A DNA stretch of 64,000 nucleotides from Actinacidiphila acididurans. GTDB lineage: Bacteria > Actinomycetota > Actinomycetes > Streptomycetales > Streptomycetaceae. Where the stretch lies: contig NZ_JADKYB010000007.1 in the NCBI RefSeq assembly GCF_016918855.1, positions 186,001 to 250,000 of the forward strand, in the 5' to 3' direction. The notes beneath the pieces are model-generated. The model made no database searches, had not been told where the DNA came from, and saw only the letters and a list, made by a program, of their open reading frames with translations. Every line of letters starts with the position of its first letter. Within the stretch, counting starts at the first letter, position 1. The translations under genes and the position numbers were made by a program. Of the stretch, positions 1 to 8,525 are shown one piece after another.

Positions 1-935
1 GGCTGCTCAACCAGGGCTGGCGGATCACCACGGAAACCGGGCGGTTCTTCCTCAAGCACTACCTCGCGCGGGACACCGCCGACCCCGCGGTGATCCTTCG
101 CCAGCACCGCGCCACCCAGGCCCTGGCCCGGCTCGGCGTGCCGGCCGCCGCGCCGCTGCCGGACACGTACGGACACACGGTGACGGCGGCCGGCGGCGCC
201 CGTTATGCCCTGTTCCCCTGGGTCGAGGGACGGCACCGGGAAGGCACCGAACTGACCGAGGCGCAGTCCCGGCGGCTGGGCGCGCTGCTGGGCCGGGTGC
301 ACATCGCGCTGGCCCGGATCCTGCCCCCGCCGCACCCGGGCAGGCACCCGAGCGCCCACCCGTCCCGTACCTACGACCGCATCGAGCGGCTGCTCGCCCT
401 GGTCGGCCGGCACCGCCCGCACGACGCCCTGGACGCGGCCTTCGACGCGCTGGCCGAGCACCGGCTGCGCGAACGCAGGGCGCTGCTGCGGCAGTACGCG
501 CACTGCCGGCCGCCGGACGCGTACGGCGCCGTCAACGGCTGGGTGCACGGCGACTTCCACCCGCTCAACCTGATCTACCGCGGCGCCGAACCGGCCGCCA
601 TCGTGGACTGGGACCGGCTCGGGGTGCGCCCGCGCGCCGAGGAGGCGGTCCGGGCCGCCGCGATCTTCTTCGTCCACCCGGTCGACGGCCGTCTCGACCT
701 GCGCAAGGTACGGGCCTACGCGCGCGCCTACCGCAGGGCCGCGGGCCTGACCGCGGCCGAGGTCGCCGCCGCCGTGCACCGGGTGTGGTGGGAGCGGCTG
801 AACGACTTCTGGATGCTCGACTGGCGCTACGAGCGCCGCGACCTCCGCTCCGACCCGCTCTTCCCGGCCGCCTCGGCGCTCGCGGTGTGGTGGACCCGGG
901 AGTACGCGGCAGTGCTGGACGCCTTCACGGACTAG
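1..935 (+). CDS. Phosphotransferase family protein (APH fold), 5' end outside window
   Basis: The reading frame is open from position 3 with coding-like sequence before the first in-window GTG at 90, so the gene begins upstream of the window and about 310 C-terminal residues are visible. The motif HGDFHPLNL near nt 546 and the following IVDWD near nt 601 are the catalytic loop and metal-binding aspartate of the aminoglycoside phosphotransferase/choline kinase-like fold. Such proteins transfer phosphate from ATP to a small-molecule hydroxyl group. The substrate cannot be told from sequence, and homoserine kinase-like or antibiotic kinase roles are both possible. It converges on the kinase gene that ends at 1007. 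Confident on fold, not on substrate. Confidence 0.85.
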   Translation, partial: LLNQGWRITTETGRFFLKHYLARDTADPAVILRQHRATQALARLGVPAAAPLPDTYGHTVTAAGGARYALFPWVEGRHREGTELTEAQSRRLGALLGRVHIALARILPPPHPGRHPSAHPSRTYDRIERLLALVGRHRPHDALDAAFDALAEHRLRERRALLRQYAHCRPPDAYGAVNGWVHGDFHPLNLIYRGAEPAAIVDWDRLGVRPRAEEAVRAAAIFFVHPVDGRLDLRKVRAYARAYRRAAGLTAAEVAAAVHRVWWERLNDFWMLDWRYERRDLRSDPLFPAASALAVWWTREYAAVLDAFTD

Positions 936-1006
936 GCCGGCCGCGCGGGCGGGCCCAGTCCGTTTCGGCCTGGCTCAGCTTGTTTCCGTGCGGTTCGGCG
1001 GCTCGC

Positions 1007-2590
1007 TCAGTGGGCGCCCGCGTGCGGGAGACCCGCGGTGGGCGTCGAACCGCCGCCCGTGGGCTTGTCGGTCGGCGTGTCCGGCGGGGTCGTGGCCGGG
1101 TCCGTGGTGGGCGGCGGGGTCGTGGTCGGCGGCGGCGTGGTGGTCGGAGCCGTGGTCGGCGGCGCGGTGGTGGTCGGGGCCGTCGTGGGCGGGGTGGTGG
1201 GCGCGGTGGTCGCCGGGGCGCTGGTGTGCCGCGTCCAGGTCTGGCTCGGGCCGGTGCTGGGCTGCCCGGTGTCGGTCGGCTGGTCGCTGGGCTGGTCGGT
1301 GGGCTGCTGAGCGGTCCGGCTGACCGAGGAGGACGGAGTGGTGTCCGCCGGGTTCGCGGTGCCGCCCGAGCCGCGGGTGGCCAGGTACACGCCGAGGGCG
1401 ACCGCGATGACCGCGGCGACCACGAACAGCACCGGCTTGACCCAGCGGCTGCCGCCGCCGGGGCCCCCGCCGCCGTAGCTCTCCTCGTACGATCCGCCGC
1501 CGTACCCGCCGTCGGCGCCGGCCGGCACCCGGCCGAGCTGGGCGGTGTTCCCGGCGCCCATGGCCGCGGCGGCCGCCCCCGCGGCCATGGGCGTGGTCCG
1601 GGTGCCGCCACCGGGGCCACCGCCCTGCGGCATCACCGAGGTCACCGGTCCGGTGCTCCACGCCCCGCCGGTCCAGCCGCCCTGCTGGGCGAGGCCCTGG
1701 TAGGCGTACGCCACCACCCCGCCCATCTCCTCGGCGGTCTGGAAGCGGTCGTCGGGGTCCTTGGCCAGCGCGCGCAGCACCAGGCCGTCCAGCTCCGGGG
1801 GCACCCGGCCGTTGGCGGCCGACGGCAGCATCGGCTCGTCCTGGACGTGCTGGTAGACCACCGACAGCGGGGTCTCGCCGACGAACGGCGGGCGCAGCGC
1901 CAGCAGTTCGAAGAGCATGCAGCCGGTCGCGTACAGGTCGCTGCGGTGGTCCACGGTCTTGCCGAGCGCCTGCTCCGGCGAGAGGTACTGCGGGGTGCCC
2001 ATCACCATGCCGGTCTGGGTCATGGTGGTCGCGGCGCCGGTCAGGGCCCGGGCGATGCCGAAGTCCATGACCTTGACCGCGCCGGTCGTTGTGATGATCA
2101 CATTGGCCGGCTTGATGTCGCGGTGCACGATGCCGTGCTGGTGGCTGTACGCCAGCGCCTCCAGCACCCCGGAGATGATCAGCAGTGCCTGGTCCACCGG
2201 CGGCGGGGTCTCCCCGGCCAACAGCTCCTTGATGGTCTGGCCCTCGACCAGCTCCATCACGATGTAGGGCACCGCGCCGGACGCGGTACGGTCCTCGCCC
2301 GAGTCGTAGACCGCGACCACCGCGTGGTGGTTCAGGCCGGCCACCGACTGGGCCTCGCGGGTGAACCGGGCCTTGGCCACCGGGTCCTCGGCGAGATCGC
2401 CGCGCAGCAGCTTGACGGCCACGGTCCGGCCGAGCCGCACGTCCTCGGCGCGGAACACGTCGGCCATGCCGCCGCGGCCCAGCTTGCCGGTCAGCCGGTA
2501 GCGGCCCTCACCGACCAGGGAGCCCACCCGCCACTCGCCGGAGTACTCCGGCGCTCCGGTGCCGGCGGTCGTCTCGTTGGGGTCGGCCAT
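1007..2590 (-). CDS. Membrane serine/threonine protein kinase (PknB type)
   Basis: 527 aa from the ATG at 2590. The N-terminal Hanks kinase domain (about residues 32-295) has the glycine loop LGRGGMADVF, catalytic Lys60 in VAVK, HRDIKPANV at 156-164, DFG at 176-178 and an activation loop rich in Thr (TTMTQTGM) before SPEQA. A Gly-rich linker leads to one transmembrane helix at about 386-405. The outer part is a low-complexity Thr/Pro tail (PTTAPTT-type repeats) with no PASTA domain, so it may be O-mannosylated or span the wall rather than bind muropeptides. It is transcribed divergently from a second kinase starting at 3074. It probably phosphorylates cytoplasmic targets in response to envelope signals, but the signal is unknown. 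Confidence 0.93.
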   Translation of the reverse strand: MADPNETTAGTGAPEYSGEWRVGSLVGEGRYRLTGKLGRGGMADVFRAEDVRLGRTVAVKLLRGDLAEDPVAKARFTREAQSVAGLNHHAVVAVYDSGEDRTASGAVPYIVMELVEGQTIKELLAGETPPPVDQALLIISGVLEALAYSHQHGIVHRDIKPANVIITTTGAVKVMDFGIARALTGAATTMTQTGMVMGTPQYLSPEQALGKTVDHRSDLYATGCMLFELLALRPPFVGETPLSVVYQHVQDEPMLPSAANGRVPPELDGLVLRALAKDPDDRFQTAEEMGGVVAYAYQGLAQQGGWTGGAWSTGPVTSVMPQGGGPGGGTRTTPMAAGAAAAAMGAGNTAQLGRVPAGADGGYGGGSYEESYGGGGPGGGSRWVKPVLFVVAAVIAVALGVYLATRGSGGTANPADTTPSSSVSRTAQQPTDQPSDQPTDTGQPSTGPSQTWTRHTSAPATTAPTTPPTTAPTTTAPPTTAPTTTPPPTTTPPPTTDPATTPPDTPTDKPTGGGSTPTAGLPHAGAH

Positions 2591-3073
2591 CAGTCCTCGC
2601 CGTCGTTCGTCCGTCAGGTACCAGGGGCCCGGGCGGGCGCCCGGGGCTTGTACGTACCGGGCACGCGGGTCCGCCCCCTTCGCGGACGCGCAAAAGGACG
2701 ACCCGGTGCGGCCACCGTACCGCTTTTCGGGTTACGGCTCGGGTCTTCGCAGGCCGGCGGCCCGGAACGGAGCACGTCAGGGGACCGCGGCCGCGTACGT
2801 CACGAGCCAGCGGCCGGGCCGTCCCGGCGGCCCTTCCACCGGCCCTCCAAGCGGCGCTCCCACCGGCCCTCCCACCGGCCCCGACCGGTGACACGGGAGG
2901 TGGGACGGGGGGTGGGACGGGGGGTCGACCCATTGTGCGGGCACAATGCGGATCAGGTGACGAGATGGTCAACGAACTTGACGTGCCGGTGCGATGGGCC
3001 AGACTTGGCGGGCAGACTCGGCAACAGATATGTCCCCGGTTCCGGCACGGGGGTACACGGGGGTACAGCACAT
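2591..3073. other. 483-bp divergent intergenic region between two kinases
   Basis: No convincing gene. It holds short direct repeats of a CACCGGCCCTCC-like unit (about 2826-2885), a tandem GGTGGGACGGG (2899-2923), a perfect 18-bp dyad at 2931-2948, and a weak vegetative-type promoter (TTGACG at 2978-2983 with CAGACT at 3000-3005) pointing to the kinase at 3074. The long upstream extensions of the reading frame on both sides lack coding character. Confidence 0.6.
2931..2948. promoter_or_regulatory. Perfect palindrome, putative operator
   Basis: CATTGTGCGGGCACAATG is an inverted repeat with 8-bp arms and a 2-bp centre, standing out in a GC-rich gap. It lies about 30 bp upstream of the candidate -35 (2978) of the kinase gene at 3074, a position suited to an activator or repressor. 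I do not recognise the binding protein. Confidence 0.5.
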
Positions 3074-4795
3074 ATGAGCGGGGACGCCTCGCAGGGCGGG
3101 TACGCGGCACGCTCGGTCGGCGGCGGGCGGTACCTGCTGCGCGACCTGCTCGGCCAGGGCGGCATGGCGTCGGTGCACCTGGCACATGACACCGTGCTGG
3201 ACCGGCCGGTGGCCGTCAAGACCCTCCACACCAACCTCGGCACCGAACAGTCCTTCCGCGAGCGGTTCCGCCGCGAGGCCCAGTCGGTGGCCAAGCTCAA
3301 CCACACCAACATCGTCTCCGTCTTCGACTCCGGCGAGGACACGGTGGACGGCCGGCTGGTCCCCTACATCGTCATGGAGTACGTCGAGGGCAAGCCGCTC
3401 GGCGACGTCCTTGCCGCGGACATCGCGCAGTTCGGCGCCATGCCGGCGGACAAGGCACTGCGCATCACCGGGGACGTGCTGGCGGCGCTGGCGGTCAGCC
3501 ACGAAATGGGGCTGGTGCACCGGGACATCAAGCCCGGCAATGTGATGATCACCAAGCGCGGTGTGGTCAAGGTGATGGACTTCGGCATCGCGCGCGCCAT
3601 GCAGTCCGGGGTCACCTCGATGACCCAGACCGGCATGGTGGTGGGCACCCCGCAGTACCTCTCGCCGGAACAGGCGCTGGGCCGCGGCGTGGACGAGCGC
3701 TCCGACCTGTACTCGGTCGGCTGCATGCTCTTCGAACTCCTCACCGGCCGCGTGCCGTTCGACGCCGACTCGCCCCTGGCGATGGCGTACCAGCACGTCC
3801 AGGAGATGCCGCCCGCGCCGTCCGCGTTCAACCGCGCGCTCGGCCCGGGGGTGGACGCCCTGGTCGCGCGGGCGCTGCGGAAGAACCCGGCCGAGCGGTT
3901 CCCGACCGCCGACGCCATGCACGACGAGACCGACCGGGTGCTGGGCGCCACCGCGCGCAACACCATGCCGCTGATCTCCGGAGCCAACGGCACCGCCGGC
4001 CGCGGCGAGGGCGTGGCCGCGGCCGTCTTCCCGCCCGCGCAGGGCCCGCTGCACACCCCGCCGCCGCAGATGCAGACCCCGTACGCCCCCACGCAGCACG
4101 CCGCCTACGGTCCGTCGGCCGGTGCCCCGCCCACCCCGCCGCCGCCCGCGTACGGCTACCCGCAGCAGGGCGGCCGGCAGACCCCGCCGCCCGCGCCGGC
4201 CCCCGCGTACAACCTGAGTCCGGTCCCGCCGCAGCGCACCGGCGGTCGCGGCACCGGGAACGGCAACCGGCCGGGCACCGGACTGATCGTGGGGGCCATC
4301 GCGGCCGTCGCCGCCATCGCCGTGATCGTGGTCATCGCCGTCGCCGTGACGAAGAACGGCTCGAACAGCAACGACGCGGGCGGCGGCAACACGCCGTCGA
4401 CCTCCGTCACCACGACGCCGCCGCCCACCACCGCGCCGGCCGTCGACGACAACGGGAACGGTGGGGACAACGGCGGCGGGAACGGCAACGGCGTCGTCCA
4501 AGGCGACGAGAGCCGCACCATCGACCAGGACAAGTGCACGCAGGCGCACAACGACCTGATCAACCCCAACCAGCCCGACGTCGTCTCGATGCCCGACTTC
4601 ACCTCGATCTACGTCGACTCGGTGGTCGCCTGCATGCAGGCCGCGCACTGGCCGTACAAGATCGAGCACGTCGACGAGCAGCAGTGGGGCAAGGGCGCGG
4701 TGACCGCGCAGGACCCGAAGTACCTGGACAACTACGACCCGAAGAAGGACGGGAAGATCACGATCTGGGTGTCGACGGGGAAGAGCGCGAACTGA
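3074..4795 (+). CDS. Membrane serine/threonine protein kinase with single PASTA-like domain
   Basis: 573 aa from the ATG at 3074; the open frame extends far upstream but homology begins here (MSGDASQGGY). Kinase domain about 20-290: LGQGGMASVH, Lys49, HRDIKPGNV at 149-157, DFG at 169-171 and SPEQA. A Pro-rich juxtamembrane stretch (about 325-395) precedes one transmembrane helix at about 403-425. The extracellular part (about 430-573) ends in one PASTA-like unit (MPDFTSI...VTAQDP...ITIWVSTG) preceded and interrupted by two cysteines that could form a disulfide. No clear Shine-Dalgarno is seen in front of the ATG. It is the divergent partner of the 1007-2590 kinase, and the next gene, convergent, is the proteasome activator bpa. 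Confidence 0.92.
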   Translation: MSGDASQGGYAARSVGGGRYLLRDLLGQGGMASVHLAHDTVLDRPVAVKTLHTNLGTEQSFRERFRREAQSVAKLNHTNIVSVFDSGEDTVDGRLVPYIVMEYVEGKPLGDVLAADIAQFGAMPADKALRITGDVLAALAVSHEMGLVHRDIKPGNVMITKRGVVKVMDFGIARAMQSGVTSMTQTGMVVGTPQYLSPEQALGRGVDERSDLYSVGCMLFELLTGRVPFDADSPLAMAYQHVQEMPPAPSAFNRALGPGVDALVARALRKNPAERFPTADAMHDETDRVLGATARNTMPLISGANGTAGRGEGVAAAVFPPAQGPLHTPPPQMQTPYAPTQHAAYGPSAGAPPTPPPPAYGYPQQGGRQTPPPAPAPAYNLSPVPPQRTGGRGTGNGNRPGTGLIVGAIAAVAAIAVIVVIAVAVTKNGSNSNDAGGGNTPSTSVTTTPPPTTAPAVDDNGNGGDNGGGNGNGVVQGDESRTIDQDKCTQAHNDLINPNQPDVVSMPDFTSIYVDSVVACMQAAHWPYKIEHVDEQQWGKGAVTAQDPKYLDNYDPKKDGKITIWVSTGKSAN

Positions 4796-4850
4796 TTCTG
4801 CTTCCGGGGGCGGGCTGAGCCCGTCTCTCTTGGAAGGTGCCGGTATGCGC

Positions 4851-4881
4851 GGCGCCCCCGGCCGGTGAGGCGGGGGGCGCC
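4851..4881. terminator. Hairpin between convergent kinase and bpa genes
   Basis: GGCGCCCCC at 4851-4859 pairs with GGGGGCGCC at 4873-4881 around a 13-nt loop. It sits in the gap between the stop of the kinase (4795) and the convergent stop of bpa (4948), so it can serve either direction. No strong T tract follows, as is common in Streptomyces. Confidence 0.5.
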
Positions 4882-4947
4882 GATTGTTCTGTGCGGGCCG
4901 TTTGTGCGGGCCGTGCCCGGCTTGCAGGGACGGCTTACAGGGACGGC

Positions 4948-5511
4948 TTACAGGTACGGGCCCGAGCGGGCGCCCTGGTGGCCGGGCTGCTCGTCGCCGA
5001 GGGCGCCGGGCGGGAGGGCGCGGCGCATCTGCTCCAGTTGCGCGCGGGCCGCCATCTGCTGGGCGAACAGCGTCGTCTGGATGCCGTGGAAGAGCCCTTC
5101 GAGCCAGCCCACCAGCTGAGCCTGGGCGATCCGCAGCTCCGCCTCACTGGGCACGCTGTCGTCGGTGAAGGGCAGCGACAGCCGGTCCAGTTCCTGCACC
5201 AGCTCCGGGGCCAGGCCGGCCTCCAGTTCCTTGACCGAACTGGCGTGGATCTCCTTCAGCCGCACCCGGCTCGCCTCGTCCAGAGGCGCCGCCCGCACTT
5301 CCTCCAGGAGCTGCTTGATCATGCTGCCGATACGCATCACCTTCGCCGGCTGCTCGACCATCTCCGTGACCGGAAGCTCGCGGCTCTCCTCGCCCTCGCC
5401 GTCGGCTCCACCGCCGACCACGCCACCGAGCGCCATCCCATCCGGCCCGACCACCAGGACCTGCGGATTGTGCGGCTGCTGTGGCGGATTCTCCGGCGAC
5501 TGTTCGTTCAT
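4948..5511 (-). CDS. bpa: Bacterial proteasome activator Bpa (DUF2587)
   Basis: 187 aa from the ATG at 5511, chosen because GGAG lies 6 nt upstream; in-frame ATGs at 5517, 5523 and 5532 are alternatives. The core matches the actinobacterial family closely: VEQPAKVMRIGSMIKQLLEE, AAPLDEASRVRLKEIH, LVGWLEGLFHGIQTTLFAQQ. Bpa forms a dodecameric ATP-independent ring that opens the 20S proteasome gate through its C-terminal tail. Here the tail reads SGPYL; the Mycobacterium tuberculosis protein as I recall it ends GQYL, so the penultimate contact may differ. The stop codon lies in a 13-bp tandem duplication (GGGACGGCTTACA, about 4927-4952) that slightly extends the 3' end. Neighbouring kinases may phosphorylate it, but that is inference. 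Confidence 0.93.
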   Translation of the reverse strand: MNEQSPENPPQQPHNPQVLVVGPDGMALGGVVGGGADGEGEESRELPVTEMVEQPAKVMRIGSMIKQLLEEVRAAPLDEASRVRLKEIHASSVKELEAGLAPELVQELDRLSLPFTDDSVPSEAELRIAQAQLVGWLEGLFHGIQTTLFAQQMAARAQLEQMRRALPPGALGDEQPGHQGARSGPYL

Positions 5512-5891
5512 CGGCATCTCCATGCGCCCCATTGTCGCGCACCCGGCGGGAAGGTCGGGGGCGGGCCGGTGGGGTGGTCGGGGCGGGGCGGGGGAGGGCC
5601 GAGGAGGCCAGCAGCGAGGTCCCGAGCGCCCGGGATGCCAGAAATGTCGCACCATGTGAAGCTGGAAACACAAGGAGTGCGGCGGGTACGGCGCCGGCGG
5701 CGGGCGTCCGCCGCGTGGGTGGGCGGTGCCGCGACGCCGGTCGCCGCGACGGTGAGTGATACGGCGGGGGCGCGACGCCGGTGACGGCCGCAGCGAGCGA
5801 CACGGCAGTGGCAATCAACGGTGGTGACACGGCAGCGGCGACACGGCAGCGGCGATACGGACGATGAAGCGGGCGGGCGCAGCGGGAGGCG
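5512..5891. other. 380-bp divergent intergenic region, repeat-rich
   Basis: Separates bpa from the surface protein gene. No gene is evident. Positions about 5745-5865 contain degenerate tandem copies of an ACGGCAGCGGCGA-like unit (five or so), directly before the surface-protein start. These may be a minisatellite that varies between strains. No clear promoter elements were recognised. Confidence 0.5.
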
Positions 5892-7376
5892 ATGCGTGCG
5901 ATGCGTGTGCGAAGGTCAGCGGGCATCCCCGATCCCATACGCAACCGGATACGCACGACCCTCCGCTCCACCGCACCCGCCCTCTTCGCCACGGCCCTCG
6001 TCCTGCCGCTGTCCGCGGGACCCTGCTGGGCCGCCGCCCATCCGCCGCCCGGCCTCGCGGGCCCTCCGGGCCTGACAGGAACTCCGCCGGCCGGCTTTGC
6101 GAGTCTGATGAGATCGGCGCCACCCCGTTCTGCAAGCCTGACGGGATCACCGCCGCCGGGCCTCACGGGCACGACGGGATCACCGTCGTCCCGCCTTGCG
6201 AGCCTGACCGGACCGCCGCCGGCCGGGCTTGCGGGACTCACCGGACCACCGCCGGCCGGCCCTGCGGGCCCGACGGGATCACCGCCGGCCAGCCTTGCGA
6301 GCCTGACGGGACCGCCGCCGGCCGGGCTTACGGGACTCACCGGACCACCGCCGGCCGGCCCTGCGGGCCCGACGGGACCGCCGCCAGCCAGCCTCACGGG
6401 ACTCACCGGACCACCGCCAGCCAGCCCTCCAGGCCCGACGGGACCGCGATCGCCGCGCATCAGGGGCCTGACCGGACCGCCACCGCCCGGGCTCACAGGA
6501 CTCACCGGACCACCGCCAGCCAGCCCTCCAGGCCCGACGGGACCGCTGCCGGCCGGCCTTGCGGGCCTGACCGGACCGCCGCAGCCCCGCCTTGCAGGCC
6601 TGACGGGGCCGCCACCGGCCGGGCCGATCGCTCCGGCTCCGGTCCGCATCTCGGCCTTCGCCCCGGCCCGCGCCCCCGCCCTCCCTGCGCTTCCCTTTCG
6701 TCCGCCGCTTGCTCCGCCCCCCGGCCCGCCGCCCGTCGCGACGGCCGCCCCGAGCCCCGATCCGCAGGGGCCCCGCCCGCCCGGGGCGGCTCCTCCGCCT
6801 TCGCGGCCGTTCCCGCCTTCGTGGCTCGACCCGTCGGCTCAGCAACCCGGGCCCCCGCGTTCCCCCGGCGCCTCGCCCCCTGGCTCCGGTGCCGAGCCCG
6901 GATCCGGGTCCGCCTCCCCGCACCTTGCCGCCCCACAACCATCCCGGCCGGCTCCGAGCCGTACCTCCGCCCCCCGCCCCACCGCGAGCGGCCCGCTGCA
7001 CCCGCCACCGGACCCGAACACGTACGAGCCGCCGGAACGCCACGGCCCCGGCGAATGGACCGGCCACGGCCCGGGGGACCGGGACCCGCACGAATTCACC
7101 CGCTTCCGGCGGCACACCGGGCGCGCGCCCTCGCTCCTGCCGGACGGGACCGGCACCGGTGCCGTACCGGGCACCCCGGCCGGACCCACGACCGCGCCCA
7201 CCGAACCGGCGCCCGGACCGGGGCAGGCGCCGCGGCAGGGCCCGGCCGGCGGTGACGGCGACTCGGACGCGGTGTACGGCCCGCACGGCGCCCTGCGCGT
7301 CCTCCCGCTGGGCGCGGGCATGGCCCTGCTCGGACTGGGCCTCGGCTTCCTCGGCCTGCGGATGCGGCGCCGGTGA
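5892..7376 (+). CDS. Proline-rich repeat surface protein with signal peptide and C-terminal anchor
   Basis: 494 aa from the ATG at 5892; an ATG at 5901 has better spacing from the GGGAGG at 5884-5889. Residues 1-48 look like a signal peptide (basic start, hydrophobic ALFATALVLPLSAG, then AAA). Residues about 50-240 are imperfect repeats around LTGPPPAGLAGLTG, followed by a Pro/Ala-rich linker. A C-terminal hydrophobic helix (about 468-488, LGAGMALLGLGLGFLGL) ends in RMRRR. This shape resembles a sortase substrate, but no LPXTG or LAXTG motif precedes the helix, so simple membrane anchoring is more likely. Another frame (5864-7255) is also open through the repeats but has no signal or anchor. 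Function unknown; a wall-spanning stalk or matrix protein is an inference. Confidence 0.7.
   Translation: MRAMRVRRSAGIPDPIRNRIRTTLRSTAPALFATALVLPLSAGPCWAAAHPPPGLAGPPGLTGTPPAGFASLMRSAPPRSASLTGSPPPGLTGTTGSPSSRLASLTGPPPAGLAGLTGPPPAGPAGPTGSPPASLASLTGPPPAGLTGLTGPPPAGPAGPTGPPPASLTGLTGPPPASPPGPTGPRSPRIRGLTGPPPPGLTGLTGPPPASPPGPTGPLPAGLAGLTGPPQPRLAGLTGPPPAGPIAPAPVRISAFAPARAPALPALPFRPPLAPPPGPPPVATAAPSPDPQGPRPPGAAPPPSRPFPPSWLDPSAQQPGPPRSPGASPPGSGAEPGSGSASPHLAAPQPSRPAPSRTSAPRPTASGPLHPPPDPNTYEPPERHGPGEWTGHGPGDRDPHEFTRFRRHTGRAPSLLPDGTGTGAVPGTPAGPTTAPTEPAPGPGQAPRQGPAGGDGDSDAVYGPHGALRVLPLGAGMALLGLGLGFLGLRMRRR
6050..6620 (+). repeat. Degenerate coding tandem repeats (GPPPAG / LTG units)
   Basis: Units of about 42-45 bp built from CTGACGGGACCGCCGCC-like and GGACTCACCGGACCACC-like blocks recur at least ten times. 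Third-position GC is lower here than in flanking parts of the same gene, which suggests expansion by slippage or recombination rather than ordinary coding drift. Confidence 0.75.
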
Positions 7377-7517
7377 TGCGCACCCTGAGCCCGTGATCCG
7401 CCGCAATGGCGCGGGGCCCGAAACCGTCACCATGGCGACGGGCAACCGGCCGTCACCATTGCGCCGGGGATACGGCCGTACCGCCGTAGCGAACGGGCGG
7501 CCGTACCGGCCCCGCGG

Positions 7518-8474
7518 TCAGAAGGTGAGCAGCACCTTCCCCACGTGCCCGCTCCCCTCGACCAGGCGGTGGGCCTCGGCGGCGTCCTGGATCGGCAGCG
7601 TACGGTCGATCACCGGCCGTACGTTCCCGGCCTCGATCAACGGCCACACGTGCTCGCGCACCGCCGCGACAATGGCGGCCTTCTCCGCCAGAGGGCGCGG
7701 CCGCAGCGAAGTCGCGGCAATGGCGGCCCGTTTGGTCAGCAGCTTGCCGAGGTTCAGCTCGCCTTTGACGCCGCCCTGGAGGCCGATGACGACGAGCCGT
7801 CCGTTGACGGCAAGGGCGTCGACGTTCCGGTCCAAGTATTTCGCGCCCATGATGTCGAGAATCACGTCGGCGCTGACCATCTCGGCGAAGTCCTGCTCGC
7901 GGTAGTTGATCAGCACCTCCGCGCCCAGGTCGCGGCAGGCGGCGAGCTTGTCCGCGCTGCCCGCGGTGACCGCGACGGTGGCGCCGACCGCCTTGCCGAG
8001 TTGCACCGCCATCGTGCCGATTCCGCTGGACCCGCCGTGCACCAACAGCGTCTCGCCGGGCCGCAGGTGGGCGACCATGAACACGTTCGACCAGACGGTG
8101 GACGTCACCTCCGGCAGCGCCGCCGCCGACACCATGTCGACGCCCTTGGGCACGGGCAGCAACTGGCCGAACGGCACCGCCACCTTCTGCGCGTAACCGC
8201 CGCCGGCCAGCAGCGCGCACACCTCGTCGCCGACCGCCCATCCGGTGACGCCCGGCCCGACCGCCGCGATCCGCCCCGAGCACTCCAGCCCCGGGTAGAT
8301 CGGGGCCCCGGGCGGCGGATCGTAGAACCCCTGCCGCTGCAACAGATCCGCCCGGTTCACGGCTGTGGCCGCCACGTCGACGACGACCTCGCCGTCGCCC
8401 GCCACCGGGTCCGGCACCTCGGCCCAGACCAGCGCCTCCGGCCCCCCGGGCCGCGGAATCGTCATCGCGTACAT
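7518..8474 (-). CDS. NAD(P)H quinone oxidoreductase, zinc-type alcohol dehydrogenase superfamily
   Basis: 318 aa from the ATG at 8474 (MYAMTIPRPG). The medium-chain dehydrogenase fold is clear: a GroES-like N-terminal domain (ATAVNRADLLQRQGFYDPPPG, the quinone oxidoreductase signature) and a Rossmann domain with GGSSGIGTMAVQLGKAVGA for NADPH binding. The cysteine cluster of zinc enzymes is absent, so it is a zinc-free quinone reductase of the PIG3/QOR type. It reduces quinones or enones in the cytoplasm. It lies 51 bp downstream of moeA on the same strand and may be read through from that operon, but no functional link to molybdenum cofactor is apparent. Confidence 0.9.
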   Translation of the reverse strand: MYAMTIPRPGGPEALVWAEVPDPVAGDGEVVVDVAATAVNRADLLQRQGFYDPPPGAPIYPGLECSGRIAAVGPGVTGWAVGDEVCALLAGGGYAQKVAVPFGQLLPVPKGVDMVSAAALPEVTSTVWSNVFMVAHLRPGETLLVHGGSSGIGTMAVQLGKAVGATVAVTAGSADKLAACRDLGAEVLINYREQDFAEMVSADVILDIMGAKYLDRNVDALAVNGRLVVIGLQGGVKGELNLGKLLTKRAAIAATSLRPRPLAEKAAIVAAVREHVWPLIEAGNVRPVIDRTLPIQDAAEAHRLVEGSGHVGKVLLTF

Positions 8475-8525
8475 GCGGGCGAGGCTACTCCGGGGAAACG
8501 TCGCGCCTCACGCGGCGCGAGCGGA

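Noticed and set aside
785..3073. Upstream open frame extending the 3074 kinase to 1336 residues
   Set aside because: It runs antisense through another kinase gene, is Arg/Gly-rich without family resemblance, and the kinase homology begins at the ATG at 3074.
5864..7255. Alternative plus-strand frame through the repeat region
   Set aside because: It lacks a signal peptide and membrane anchor and loses coding-like third positions after about 7000, where the 5892 frame keeps them.
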